Part shown: one piece after another, positions 36,865 to 45,493 of the stretch
Numbering within the stretch: position 1 is the first letter of the stretch
Layout: every line of letters starts with the position of its first letter
Origin: Deltaproteobacteria bacterium
GTDB lineage: Bacteria; Desulfobacterota; Binatia; HRBIN30; CADEER01
Reading direction: 5' to 3'
DNA length: 64,000 nt
Assembly: GCA_029262455.1 (NCBI GenBank)
Contig: JAJCZJ010000020.1
Coordinates: 248,001-312,000 of the forward strand
The notes under the pieces: generated by a model
What the model saw: the letters and a program-made list of their open reading frames with translations, nothing else
Told to the model about the DNA's origin: nothing
The model's database searches: none
Program-made: the position numbers and the translations under genes

Positions 36865-38322
36865 CTAACGCGAGGCAGGCGCCGGCAGCGAGTGCTCCGC
36901 AACGACGACGCCCCTCGCGTTGACGATCGACACGGTCAAATCACCTTCCGCATCAACTTCGAGTAGTCCAAAGTTGAACCACGAGAGAGCCTCGGCGTAA
37001 CTCTTGATCGGCTTCTTCGGTCCCCAGAAAAACAAGCGCTCAGGGCGAAACGTTTGGTCGAGCTTCTCGTGCGGAAAGACTCCGGCATTCATCGGGCCAG
37101 AGACAAACTCGTGGACCGCAAAATCTCGGTCCTCGCCGATCGGTCGGTAGAGAAATCCCGTTGCAAAGTGCACATCGGTCGTAATCCAAATCAAGTTGCG
37201 CATGCCATGGTCATAGGCGTGGCGCAGGATGAGTGCCGCCTCACTCTCGAAACCGGTCACACCGTTGAAGTTGGCCCAGCCGTCGCGGGCCTGATCACCC
37301 CGACCAGTCGGGATCGACAGCGGCACGCTGCTGACGACGATGCGCCACGTAGCATCGGAACGATCCAAGGCTTCCAATAGCCAAGTACGTTGTTCGGTCC
37401 CCAACAGGGACTTGACCCGCTCCGGACCGTCGACCGCATCGTTGCGGTCGCGGTACTGGCGTGTGTCGAGGACAAACATCTCGAGGTGCCTCCCCCAACG
37501 CAGAGAACGATAAAGTCTTCCGTACTCCCCTGAATCGATCGGATGATACGCGAGAAACGATGCCAGCGCCGGGGGTAACAGCCGCACACCGTCGGCGCTT
37601 TCCTCGCGAGGACCGCTGTCATTGCGGATTTCGTGGTCGTCCCAGATACCGACATAAGGCACTGCCGCCAACAGAGCGCGATGATGACGATCGGCCCGGT
37701 TATATCTCCAGTGCCTCTCGAAATCGGACAGCTCGAGTGCGGGTGCGGGCCCGACAACTTGACGGTTGCCATAGCGCCCCACGGCCTCGCATTCATTGTC
37801 CGCGTAGATCATATCGCCGAGACCGATGAAGACCTCCGGCCGAGTCGCGCCGATAGCGGCAAAGACGCTGTACCCATCTGTTTCATCGCGACACACGTTC
37901 TGCCCACCGATATCGCCACCCCAAGCAATCTTGACCGGCCGCCGCGCGTCCTTCGGCGGAGCCGTGCGAAACGTCCCTTGAACTCCGCGGCCGCAGCCAA
38001 ACCGGTACGCGTACGTCGTATCCGGACGAAGGTCCGCCAACCGCACGGACGCGGTCCAGTCGCTTTCCCGCGAGGGGTCGACAGACCGTCGCAGCGAAGT
38101 CGCTCCGCCGTCGACCACCAGCCCGACGTCCGTGCTTCCGACGCAACGCACCCACAAGACCGCGCTCGTCGCCCGCACGTCCCCGGCCGCTACCCCTTGG
38201 GGAGCCGCGCCGGGATCGGCGAAAAAGTCCGATACGGAGCAGCCCGCCGACAAAGCGACGAGCGCGACAAGGGCTGCTCGCAGCAATCCTTCGACTCTGC
38301 ACCCAGAACGCAACTTGGACAT
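36865..38322 (-). CDS. PhoD-like alkaline phosphatase lipoprotein
   Basis: A 485-residue lipoprotein (LVALVALSAGC lipobox). After a fibronectin-like N-domain (TSAVLWVRC, SVRLADLRPDTTYAYRFGC) comes a metallophosphatase domain of the PhoD type: AWGGDIGGQNVCRD, IGLGDMIYADN, VGIWDDHEIRNDSG, LEMFVLDTRQYRD and WITTDVHFATG. PhoD enzymes are phosphodiesterase/monoesterases that use Ca/Fe. Convergent with the histidine kinase gene (4 bp apart). ATG 38322 chosen; a TTG at 38346 would add eight residues. Confidence 0.9.
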   Translation of the reverse strand: MSKLRSGCRVEGLLRAALVALVALSAGCSVSDFFADPGAAPQGVAAGDVRATSAVLWVRCVGSTDVGLVVDGGATSLRRSVDPSRESDWTASVRLADLRPDTTYAYRFGCGRGVQGTFRTAPPKDARRPVKIAWGGDIGGQNVCRDETDGYSVFAAIGATRPEVFIGLGDMIYADNECEAVGRYGNRQVVGPAPALELSDFERHWRYNRADRHHRALLAAVPYVGIWDDHEIRNDSGPREESADGVRLLPPALASFLAYHPIDSGEYGRLYRSLRWGRHLEMFVLDTRQYRDRNDAVDGPERVKSLLGTEQRTWLLEALDRSDATWRIVVSSVPLSIPTGRGDQARDGWANFNGVTGFESEAALILRHAYDHGMRNLIWITTDVHFATGFLYRPIGEDRDFAVHEFVSGPMNAGVFPHEKLDQTFRPERLFFWGPKKPIKSYAEALSWFNFGLLEVDAEGDLTVSIVNARGVVVAEHSLPAPASR

Positions 38323-38739
38323 CACAAAAGGCACGATCAAGCTCAACAGTCGGCCGGCGTATCCAAGCCGGTCGCCGGCGACTTTAGCGCGCTACTCCTT
38401 GGCTCGGTAACACACAAACACGTAGCGCGTGTCCTGTTTTTCAACGGGCTGCCAATGAGTTTCTCTTCCGCATCTCGTCCCCCGAAGAGTTCATTGCTCG
38501 GATACTGAGACCGTGTGCCCCCAATGTCCAGAGCGCGGGACTCGTGCGACGACGAGATCCTCAAGACCACCGACCGTTATAGACTCGATCGAAACCTGTA
38601 CTGACAGCCCCAAAGCAGTTTGACACAGTAGAACGCACGCCGCATTGTGAGCAGCCCCAGCAGGGCTCAGCGGACTCAACAGCCCATCAGCCGGCATTGG
38701 ACAACGCTGGTGTTCCCCCAAGCGCCCGGAGGAAAATTC
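38323..38739. other. Divergent intergenic region
   Basis: About 417 bp between the PhoD-like gene and the VioB-like pair. It carries the likely promoter of the pair (38620-38648) and its GGAGG ribosome site. No other gene or RNA is supported. Confidence 0.45.
38620..38648 (+). promoter_or_regulatory. Possible promoter for the split VioB-like pair
   Basis: A perfect -35 hexamer TTGACA (38620-38625), 17-bp spacer and a weak -10 CATTGT (38643-38648), about 85 bp upstream of ATG 38740. Only three of six -10 positions match consensus. Confidence 0.35.
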
Positions 38740-40656
38740 ATGAGCTACTTATCCAGCCCGAGAATGCACTTCGCAGGCTACTTTCAGGCCGATGTTTCGA
38801 CCATCAACAACGACGTCCGCCACTTCGACTCAGCGGCGTTTTTGCCGAAGTATCAGTTGCCGCAGCACGGCAACGAAATGAACGGATGGTGGAACCCGGA
38901 GGGATCTGGGGCGTACCGACTGGTGCAATGCACGATCACCGGCGGGGTGCTCAACGGCAATCCGATCGCCACCGCATCCGACGATCCCGCTATTGGTATG
39001 ACCATCTCCGGGTCTGATGGTCGGGTCAGTGGCAAGTTGGTCGATCTGGACCCGCAACAACAGATGGTTTCCCAGATCTGGGGAATGAGCGTCCGACTCA
39101 CGGACGGCTCCGCTAAAGATTTGTTCAACAGCGAATACCGCGTTGCCCCCTTCATGAACCTCTGGCGTCGGCAACAGGGCCCTTCACAAGGAGATCAAAC
39201 ACTCGCAGCCAAGTATCAGTCGGTTCTCGAGAACGTCGTCTGGAGCGACACCCTGGGATCGCCGCTTGTCGATGCAATCCGGGCCGCGAGCGACGACGGA
39301 GTTCTGTCGATCGATTTCAACGTCTTCGGATACAAAATGGACGCTTCGTCTCCGACTTTCACTCTAGGTCGGATCATCGGCACGATCGGGCCAGCGGGCA
39401 AAAACGACCCGGCTCACTTCGTGATTGGCCGACACTTGATGGCGACGTTCGCCGGTGGCGACCCGACGACACCGATGCAGGGAATCTACAATCTCCCCTG
39501 CGTCGTCGATACCGATTCAACGACGGTGACCGCCAACCTCGGCAATGCAATCCCCATCTCCAACGCCGACGGCACCCCACAGAACCTGGGTGAGCTGCAG
39601 ATGGCCGTTCTCAAGAACACCGGGACGGCCAACGGCGACGTCATCGATTCCAGTGAAATCGAAATCCTCGGCCAAGTGCCGTATCGGGGCGATGGATGGT
39701 ACACGCAAACCGCCGGCGTCATCGATTTCCCCTACACCGGTAACCAGTGGGTGGAAGACAACATTCACGATCGGCCTCTAGCCTTGGTCCGTCCGGCCGG
39801 CCACGACGACTACAGCGTGTTGATCCGCGAGGGACAGGACGGCCTCTACATGCGTGCCGACGAGCACGTCTATCGTCTAGATCCCGGCACGTCAGCCAGC
39901 GTCGAATTCTTTGCAAGTCGCTACGGCCATCCTCACGAAGGCAAGATCGATCTGTCGGCCAACAACACCATGATCGGCGGCGGGGGTGGGCCGAATCAGC
40001 TCCATCCGCATGTCGATATCCCCGATGTCGGAGATCCACCGGATGCGATCAGCTATCCAAACACCATCGCGACGGACGCCAACGGCCGTGCGACGTTGAC
40101 TCTCACCGCGTCCCCCACCGGACCCGGTAACCCTCGTCAATACATCGACGGTCAACTCTACGGAATCGGCTATTCGCTCACCGATCAGCCGCCGGGATAC
40201 AACAGCAACCCTTGGCTATTCGTCAGCGTTCTCGTTTGGGACGCGATCGAAGCACCCGACGAACCAACCTGGTACCGCGACATTCAGCCGATCATGCAGC
40301 AGTACGGCAATCTGTACCCGATCATGAGCAAACACCTGGTCGACCTCGGCGACTACCAGTCTGTCGTCGAACACCGCTCGATCCTGAAGCTCGCTTTCGG
40401 GCTCCCCGTCAGCGATCCCAACTACATGCCGGTGACGCGAGACCTATCCAGCGCCAAGCGCGACATGCTGCTCGCGTGGTTGGACTCGATCGGCCCGAAC
40501 GGACTGCCCATCAAAGGACATTCACAGCAGAGCGGCGCTCGGGGCCGCGCTAGCCTCAAGGCGGCCGTTGGGTCGCTGACCGAGAGCGTCTCGGCAGCCG
40601 CAACCGCTGGGGGCAAGACCACGTTTCTGGAAAACTTGAAGCAAAAGGCACGCTGA
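38740..40656 (+). CDS. VioB/RebD/StaD N-terminal-domain-like protein (first half of split enzyme)
   Basis: A 638-residue cytosolic-looking protein with no signal peptide. The start MSYLSSPRMHFAGYFQADVS and the DVRHFD just after parallel the N-terminus of VioB-type iminophenylpyruvate dimer synthases (…FPRIHFRGW…). The end, around WYRDIQPIMQQYGNLYPIMS and NYMPVTRDLSSAKRDMLLAW, parallels the segment that in VioB leads into its ferritin-like domain. In VioB/RebD/StaD both parts are one chain of about 1,000 residues that couples two imine units. Here the chain stops, and the next gene, 13 bp on, carries the ferritin-like part. Ribosome site GGAGG before ATG 38740. Residues 600-638 are an Ala/Ser-rich tail. 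Confidence 0.65.
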   Translation: MSYLSSPRMHFAGYFQADVSTINNDVRHFDSAAFLPKYQLPQHGNEMNGWWNPEGSGAYRLVQCTITGGVLNGNPIATASDDPAIGMTISGSDGRVSGKLVDLDPQQQMVSQIWGMSVRLTDGSAKDLFNSEYRVAPFMNLWRRQQGPSQGDQTLAAKYQSVLENVVWSDTLGSPLVDAIRAASDDGVLSIDFNVFGYKMDASSPTFTLGRIIGTIGPAGKNDPAHFVIGRHLMATFAGGDPTTPMQGIYNLPCVVDTDSTTVTANLGNAIPISNADGTPQNLGELQMAVLKNTGTANGDVIDSSEIEILGQVPYRGDGWYTQTAGVIDFPYTGNQWVEDNIHDRPLALVRPAGHDDYSVLIREGQDGLYMRADEHVYRLDPGTSASVEFFASRYGHPHEGKIDLSANNTMIGGGGGPNQLHPHVDIPDVGDPPDAISYPNTIATDANGRATLTLTASPTGPGNPRQYIDGQLYGIGYSLTDQPPGYNSNPWLFVSVLVWDAIEAPDEPTWYRDIQPIMQQYGNLYPIMSKHLVDLGDYQSVVEHRSILKLAFGLPVSDPNYMPVTRDLSSAKRDMLLAWLDSIGPNGLPIKGHSQQSGARGRASLKAAVGSLTESVSAAATAGGKTTFLENLKQKAR

Positions 40657-40669
40657 GCGGAGGTCCATC

Positions 40670-41725
40670 ATGATTAAGCTCGATCGCAAGTATGTCGAAC
40701 AGGTCCAAGCCAGTGCTACGAAGGCGGACTTGTTTCCGCTGCTGCAGAACGCCATCGAATTGGAGCACGCAACGATTCCGCCTTACTTGACAGCCATGTT
40801 CTCGCTCAAGGCCGGCACCAACGACGCCATCCGTAGCCTGATCCGGTCGATCGTGTTCCAGGAGATGTCGCACATGACGATCGCGGCCAATCTACTGATC
40901 TCGATCGGTGGCTGCCCTCAAATCAACACGCCGGACTTCATCCCCAAGTACCCAGGCAAGCTGCCGATGGGAATCGGTGGCCAAGACTTCGAGGTGCCGA
41001 TCAAACACTTCTCGAAGGAATTGGTCCGCGATGTCTTCATGGTCATCGAAGAGCCCGAGCACCCGGTCTATGTGCAGCCACCGGAAGCCGGGCTAGAGGC
41101 CGCGCAAGACCAATTCGCCACCATCGGGGAGTTCTACGATGCAGTGAAGCAGAAGATCGAAGATCTCGGGGACGGCATCTTCGTCGACGACCCGAAAAAG
41201 CAGGTCGTCGAGTGGTTTGAAACCGATCGAGTGTTCCCGATCACCAACGTCGAGACGGCTGGCAAAAGCATCGACGTGATCGTCGTCGAAGGTGAGGGTA
41301 CTCGTACGACGCCGTTCGAATCACCGGCGGACCCGGCACACTTCTACAAGTTCAGCGAGATTTACGAAGGGCAACGGATCGTCGAGACGCAAGACGGATT
41401 TGCCTATGCCGGAGCTTCAATTCCATTCGACGCGACCGGCGTCTTCCCGATGGTCGACAACCCGAAGGTCGCCGATTTTGCCATCGGCACCGCCGCGCGC
41501 ATCGGCGTCGAGCGCTACGCCTACAGCTACAGCAGTCTGCTCAACGCGCTTCATGTCGCGTTCAACGGCAAACCCGATCACATCAACACGGCCATCGGGC
41601 TGATGTACTCACTGAAGATCGAGGCCGTCAATCTCATGTCGATCCAGGTCGGCCAAACCGGGCAAACCGCCGGTCCGAGCTACGAATACCGCAACACCCA
41701 AGGGGGAGTCAGCGCGGCTTCATGA
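40670..41725 (+). CDS. Ferritin-like domain protein, VioB C-terminal-like (second half of split enzyme)
   Basis: A 351-residue protein with a ferritin-like four-helix domain of the PF12902 type found at the C-terminus of VioB/RebD/StaD. Helix 1 is AIELEHATIPPYLTAMFSL (Glu30, Glu32, His33) and helix 2 is IVFQEMSHMTIAANLLISIGG (Glu65, His68). These E and ExxH positions are where di-metal ligands sit. It lies 13 bp after the N-terminal-like gene, behind a GGAGG ribosome site, so co-translation is likely. Sizes 638 + 351 sum to the length of a typical fused enzyme. No amino-acid oxidase (VioA/RebO) is encoded nearby, so the substrate is open. Confidence 0.7.
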   Translation: MIKLDRKYVEQVQASATKADLFPLLQNAIELEHATIPPYLTAMFSLKAGTNDAIRSLIRSIVFQEMSHMTIAANLLISIGGCPQINTPDFIPKYPGKLPMGIGGQDFEVPIKHFSKELVRDVFMVIEEPEHPVYVQPPEAGLEAAQDQFATIGEFYDAVKQKIEDLGDGIFVDDPKKQVVEWFETDRVFPITNVETAGKSIDVIVVEGEGTRTTPFESPADPAHFYKFSEIYEGQRIVETQDGFAYAGASIPFDATGVFPMVDNPKVADFAIGTAARIGVERYAYSYSSLLNALHVAFNGKPDHINTAIGLMYSLKIEAVNLMSIQVGQTGQTAGPSYEYRNTQGGVSAAS

Positions 41726-41837
41726 GCGTATCGCCACCTCGACCCTGCCGACCGAGACGCCGCACCCACCCGTCACTGCCGCTCAGTTTGCGGTCGATGG
41801 CGTGCGCTTCTAGTCTCGACGCGTGAGACTCCTGACA

Positions 41838-43316
41838 ATGAAGTTCGCAACCAATCCGTTCCAAAGATCAGCGAAGTCCCTGCTCGTCGGCTTGGCTCTA
41901 GCGACCGCTGCGAGTGCGATCGGCTGCGGTTCCGACGACGATCAATCGCTGCGAGTGCCATCCGGGTTCACCGAAGTCACCGGCGTAGCCGGAGACTTCG
42001 ACTTGCCGGCTCTCCCTACGGGACGACCCGGTGATCTTTCCCTACTCGACCCCGCGGAGCGCGAAGTCGTCGCTGCGGCGGATGCGCGCGCGCCGAGCCT
42101 GCGGTCGACGAAGATCCAACTATGGATCGATCAGCCGGGGATCGAAGTCACCGTGAATCAGATCAAACACGGCTTTACCTTCGGCTTCCCGATCGAGCTC
42201 GGTCGCTTCCGCGAACCCGGGGATCTCGAATGGTTCACGGAGCGGATGAAAGAGCACTTCAGCCTCGCCGTACTCGAGAGTGATGCAAAGTGGGCGCGCG
42301 TCGAGCCCAGTCCGGGCGAACGAAACTTCAGCCGCGCCGACGCCGATGTCGCCTGGGCCGAAGACAACGGATTCCAAGTCAAAGGACATACGCTGCTATG
42401 GGGCATCCCGATGCCTCTGTCCTCGAGCGCCCTACCGACATGGGCCGAGGATCGTTATCCTTCGTTCGACCTCTCACCGGCAGAGCAAGACGAGCTGCGC
42501 GCCACCTTGCGTTCTTTCATTCAGGACAGCGTTCGCCACTTCGATCGGCGTCTGGCGTACTGGGACGTCACCAACGAAACCCAACAGCCGCTGGCGCAGT
42601 GGTTCAACGTTCGCCTCGGCCCGACAATCGTCAACGACGCATTCGCTTGGGCCCGCGAGGCAGACCCGGACGTCCAGCTCGTATTCAACGAATGGATCGT
42701 CGAGGTCTTCACCGGTTTCGATTCCCCGACCGCGGCCGACGTGAGAGATCGCGTGCTCGAGCTTCTCGACCAAGGAGTCCCGATCGACGCGCTCGGTCAG
42801 CAAGCCCATTTCGCCCCTACGATCGCCTTCGCCGACCCGTCGGTCGACATCAGCGGCCGCACCCGAATCGACGACTACGCGCTTGCCCTCGACACCTTGG
42901 CAGAAACAGGGCTGCCGATTCACCTGACCGAGACGAACTTCATTTCGCCAGACGATCCGGAAATGCGCGCCGCGCAGGCCGAAGCTCTACTGCGATTGTG
43001 GTGGGGACATCCGTCTGTCGAGATGATCGTCTTCTGGGGTCCGTGGAACAAGGTCGCCGGTCGCGACGAGTTCGATGTGGGGTTTTGGGACGACAACCGC
43101 CAGATCACGCGTCATGGCGAAGCCGTGTTTTCGTTGCTGAACGATCGGTGGCGGACCAACGTCGCGGCGACCGCAGGAAGTGACGGACGATTCGACATCG
43201 ACGCCTACTACGGCGACTACGTAGCGCAGTGGACCGTCGATGGCGAGATACACCACGCCCGCTTCGCGGTCGAGGCAGGCTCTGCTACCGCCGGAGTCGC
43301 TCTCGTCACACCATAA
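41838..43316 (+). CDS. GH10 endo-beta-1,4-xylanase lipoprotein
   Basis: A 492-residue lipoprotein (LATAASAIGC, Cys30) with a glycoside hydrolase family 10 barrel. KGHTLLWG (182-189), acid/base Glu247 in WDVTNE and nucleophile Glu365 in HLTETNF are visible, as is FNEW before them. GH10 enzymes cleave xylan backbones. The lipid anchor suggests action at the cell surface or periplasm. About 80 residues ahead of the barrel form a small beta domain or linker; no carbohydrate-binding module is seen. GTG 41823 is an alternative start five codons upstream. No other xylan-utilisation genes are nearby. Confidence 0.9.
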   Translation: MKFATNPFQRSAKSLLVGLALATAASAIGCGSDDDQSLRVPSGFTEVTGVAGDFDLPALPTGRPGDLSLLDPAEREVVAAADARAPSLRSTKIQLWIDQPGIEVTVNQIKHGFTFGFPIELGRFREPGDLEWFTERMKEHFSLAVLESDAKWARVEPSPGERNFSRADADVAWAEDNGFQVKGHTLLWGIPMPLSSSALPTWAEDRYPSFDLSPAEQDELRATLRSFIQDSVRHFDRRLAYWDVTNETQQPLAQWFNVRLGPTIVNDAFAWAREADPDVQLVFNEWIVEVFTGFDSPTAADVRDRVLELLDQGVPIDALGQQAHFAPTIAFADPSVDISGRTRIDDYALALDTLAETGLPIHLTETNFISPDDPEMRAAQAEALLRLWWGHPSVEMIVFWGPWNKVAGRDEFDVGFWDDNRQITRHGEAVFSLLNDRWRTNVAATAGSDGRFDIDAYYGDYVAQWTVDGEIHHARFAVEAGSATAGVALVTP

Positions 43317-43377
43317 TCACCGGTTGATGAGGCTGTCCGGGTTCGCCATGCCGGCGCCGGACTGCTAGCTTAAGTTG

Positions 43378-44754
43378 GTGAATCAGGGCTCATCTGGCGC
43401 GGCGCGCACGAACGTTCCACCCGTCGTTCGAGTCGTCTACCTCCTCGGGATCGCGATCTCTCTATTCCTATTGCGCGAGTCCGTCTCGGTCGGCGGCCTG
43501 GTAGCGCTGCAGCTCGTTCTCTGGCCACTGGTCGGCCTTCCCGGCGCGGGATTATTGCGTCAGCTCCGCAAATTATCGGTTTTTGCGACAGCGATCTTGG
43601 CGACCTATGCCCTCTTCGGCGAGGTCCGGCCCGGAGCGCCGACATGGGATGTCGGGCCGTTGCAACTCGACGCAGCCAGCATCACCGTCGGCATCCTGAT
43701 GGTATTGCGAATCGTCGGAGTCGTCCTGGCCTCGCAGATCGCCCGCGCCGGCGACCCGCGTTCCCTCACTGCAGGTTTGCAACAGCTTGGACTACCCCAA
43801 CCCGCGGCGATCAGCCTCGACGCCATTCTCGCACTACTCGGAGAAGCCGGCGACAGCACCAACACCAAGCGCGGTGGCGGTGGTGGTGGTGGCGGCGGTG
43901 GCGGTGGCGGTGGTGGCGGTCGAGGCAAGAACCGCGCCGCGGCCACCGCGCAGGATCCGACCGCGGACGGTCCGACAGCGGAAGAAGGTGGTGGCTGGCG
44001 CGCGATGGCGGATTGGGCTCGTCACCTGCGGCGCGGCGACCTACAACCACTCATCCGACGGTTGGACGACTCGGTACGGCGAGCGCAGATCCAGGTCGGC
44101 GACCAGGCCTCTCCCGGTTCCGACCTCGCACCGATCGTCGGCATCGCCGTGACCATGCTCGGCTTCAAAGCGCTCAAGATTCTGCCCGGGCTGCCGTACG
44201 CACCTGGACATAAGCTGATCATCTTTCTGCCCCTGTATGTAATCGCGGCGGTGCGCACCAAGAGCCGCTTTGGCGCCACCTATGTCGGACTCGCCCTCGG
44301 CTTCGCCAGCTTTCTGATGGGCGACGGCAAGTACGGTATTTTCGAGGTGCTCAAGCACGTGGCACCCGGACTCGTTTGCGACCTGGCTCTGCCACTCTTT
44401 CGATCGACACCGCGCGGCATCGCGTTCTGGACCGTATTTGGCTCCATCGCCGGGGCCACACGTTTTGCCACCGAGTTTTGCGTCATCGCCCTGGCACAAC
44501 CACCCGCGGTCGCCTATGCCCTACTCTTCCCGGGATTGGCCTCCAACCTTTTTTTTGGTTTCCTTTCTGGCTACCTTACGCGTCATGCGCTGGTCGCCCT
44601 CGAGGAGGTCGACCGCGACGGCAACGACAACACGAGCAAAGAAAAGAGGCACGGGGATGGGACAGTTGGAAACGGGGGACGGGCGCACTCACGTCAAGTC
44701 AAAGCTGATGCGCGAATCGCTGGTAAACCGCGACGTAGTGGCGCAGACGGATAG
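43378..44754 (+). CDS. Membrane protein resembling an EcfT-EcfS fusion, molybdenum cluster
   Basis: A 458-residue membrane protein in two parts. Residues about 15-160 resemble an ECF-transporter T component: several helices, then VLASQIARAGDPRSLTAGLQ and QLGLPQPAAISLDAIL, like the EcfT coupling region. Next is a linker with 16 consecutive glycines (43873-43920). Residues about 255-425 form 5-6 helices resembling an S component (LPYAPGHKLIIFLPLYVIA; GATYVGLALGFASFLMGDG; LKHVAPGLVCDLALPL). No EcfA ATPase is encoded here. Start is GTG 43378 or TTG 43375, without clear ribosome site. The polar tail overlaps the next gene by 98 bp. Inference: import of molybdate/tungstate or a related metal. Confidence 0.55.
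   Translation: MNQGSSGAARTNVPPVVRVVYLLGIAISLFLLRESVSVGGLVALQLVLWPLVGLPGAGLLRQLRKLSVFATAILATYALFGEVRPGAPTWDVGPLQLDAASITVGILMVLRIVGVVLASQIARAGDPRSLTAGLQQLGLPQPAAISLDAILALLGEAGDSTNTKRGGGGGGGGGGGGGGGGRGKNRAAATAQDPTADGPTAEEGGGWRAMADWARHLRRGDLQPLIRRLDDSVRRAQIQVGDQASPGSDLAPIVGIAVTMLGFKALKILPGLPYAPGHKLIIFLPLYVIAAVRTKSRFGATYVGLALGFASFLMGDGKYGIFEVLKHVAPGLVCDLALPLFRSTPRGIAFWTVFGSIAGATRFATEFCVIALAQPPAVAYALLFPGLASNLFFGFLSGYLTRHALVALEEVDRDGNDNTSKEKRHGDGTVGNGGRAHSRQVKADARIAGKPRRSGADG
43873..43920 (+). repeat. (GGT/GGC)16 poly-glycine codon tract
   Basis: Sixteen consecutive glycine codons in mixed GGT/GGC order, inside the fused transporter gene, joining its two membrane halves. Prone to slippage and therefore to length variation. 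Confidence 0.9.
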
Positions 44755-45493
44755 CCCGCGCGAATACGAAATCATGCCGCACGTGTCGCTGGTCAGTATC
44801 GGCGGCAGATCGATTTTCGACCGCGGCCGATCGGCACTCATGCCCATCGTCGATGAGCTCGCAGCGACACGAAAAAAGCACCCAATCGTGGTCGGCGTCG
44901 GCGGCGGTACGCGGGTGCGTCATACAGCTTCGATCGCGCTCGATCTCGGACTACCCACCGGCGGCATCGCTCAATTGATCGGCGCGATGGAGGAGTGCAA
45001 CGCCGTCTTCCTCAACGCCCTGCTCGCCAAACACGGCTCGATCCAAATGCCGCGCGACCATTTCTGGGAGCTGTCGATGTACATCGATAACGGCATGATC
45101 CCAATCGTCATCAGTGTGCCGCCCTACCATTTCTGGGAGCCGCCGCCAGAAGTCGGAGTCCTGCCGGCACACGGTTCGGACTTCGGTCTTTTCATGCTCG
45201 CCGAAGTCCTCGGCATGAAAAAGATCATCTTCGTCAAGGACCAGGACGGCCTGTTCGATCGGGACCCGGCCAGACACGAAGGCGCTCGCCACATCGAGAA
45301 GGCAACTTTGGCGGAGTTGAAAGCCGACATGCCACCCGAGGTCATCCTCGACGAGCTACTGTTCTCGGCTTGGGAGAATGCGCGCCACGTCAAGCGCATT
45401 CAGATCGTCAACGGCCTGACCCCGGGAGCTCTCACGCGTGCGCTCGACGGGGAAGACGTCGGCACCGTTCTGACCAAGGAGAGCGCATCATGA
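44657..45493 (+). CDS. Molybdenum storage protein subunit (MosA/MosB-like, amino-acid-kinase fold)
   Basis: A 278-residue amino-acid-kinase-fold protein of the molybdenum-storage (MoSto) type. GG in LVSIGGRSIFDRG (about 46-56) and GVGGGTRVRHTASIALDLGLP match the nucleotide-binding core. ARHVKRIQIVNGLTPGALTRAL and EDVGTVL match the C-terminal signature of MosA/MosB. In Azotobacter, MosA and MosB form an alpha3beta3 cage that stores about 100 Mo as polyoxometalate using ATP. Start: ATG 44657 has GAGG upstream but lies inside the previous gene; ATG 44708 is an alternative. Its TGA overlaps the next ATG. Confidence 0.85.
   Translation: MGQLETGDGRTHVKSKLMRESLVNRDVVAQTDSPREYEIMPHVSLVSIGGRSIFDRGRSALMPIVDELAATRKKHPIVVGVGGGTRVRHTASIALDLGLPTGGIAQLIGAMEECNAVFLNALLAKHGSIQMPRDHFWELSMYIDNGMIPIVISVPPYHFWEPPPEVGVLPAHGSDFGLFMLAEVLGMKKIIFVKDQDGLFDRDPARHEGARHIEKATLAELKADMPPEVILDELLFSAWENARHVKRIQIVNGLTPGALTRALDGEDVGTVLTKESAS

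Noticed and set aside
43605-44050. Pro-rich antisense frames at the poly-Gly tract
   Set aside because: The poly-Pro and His/Arg runs are the reverse complement of the glycine codon tract, not a gene.
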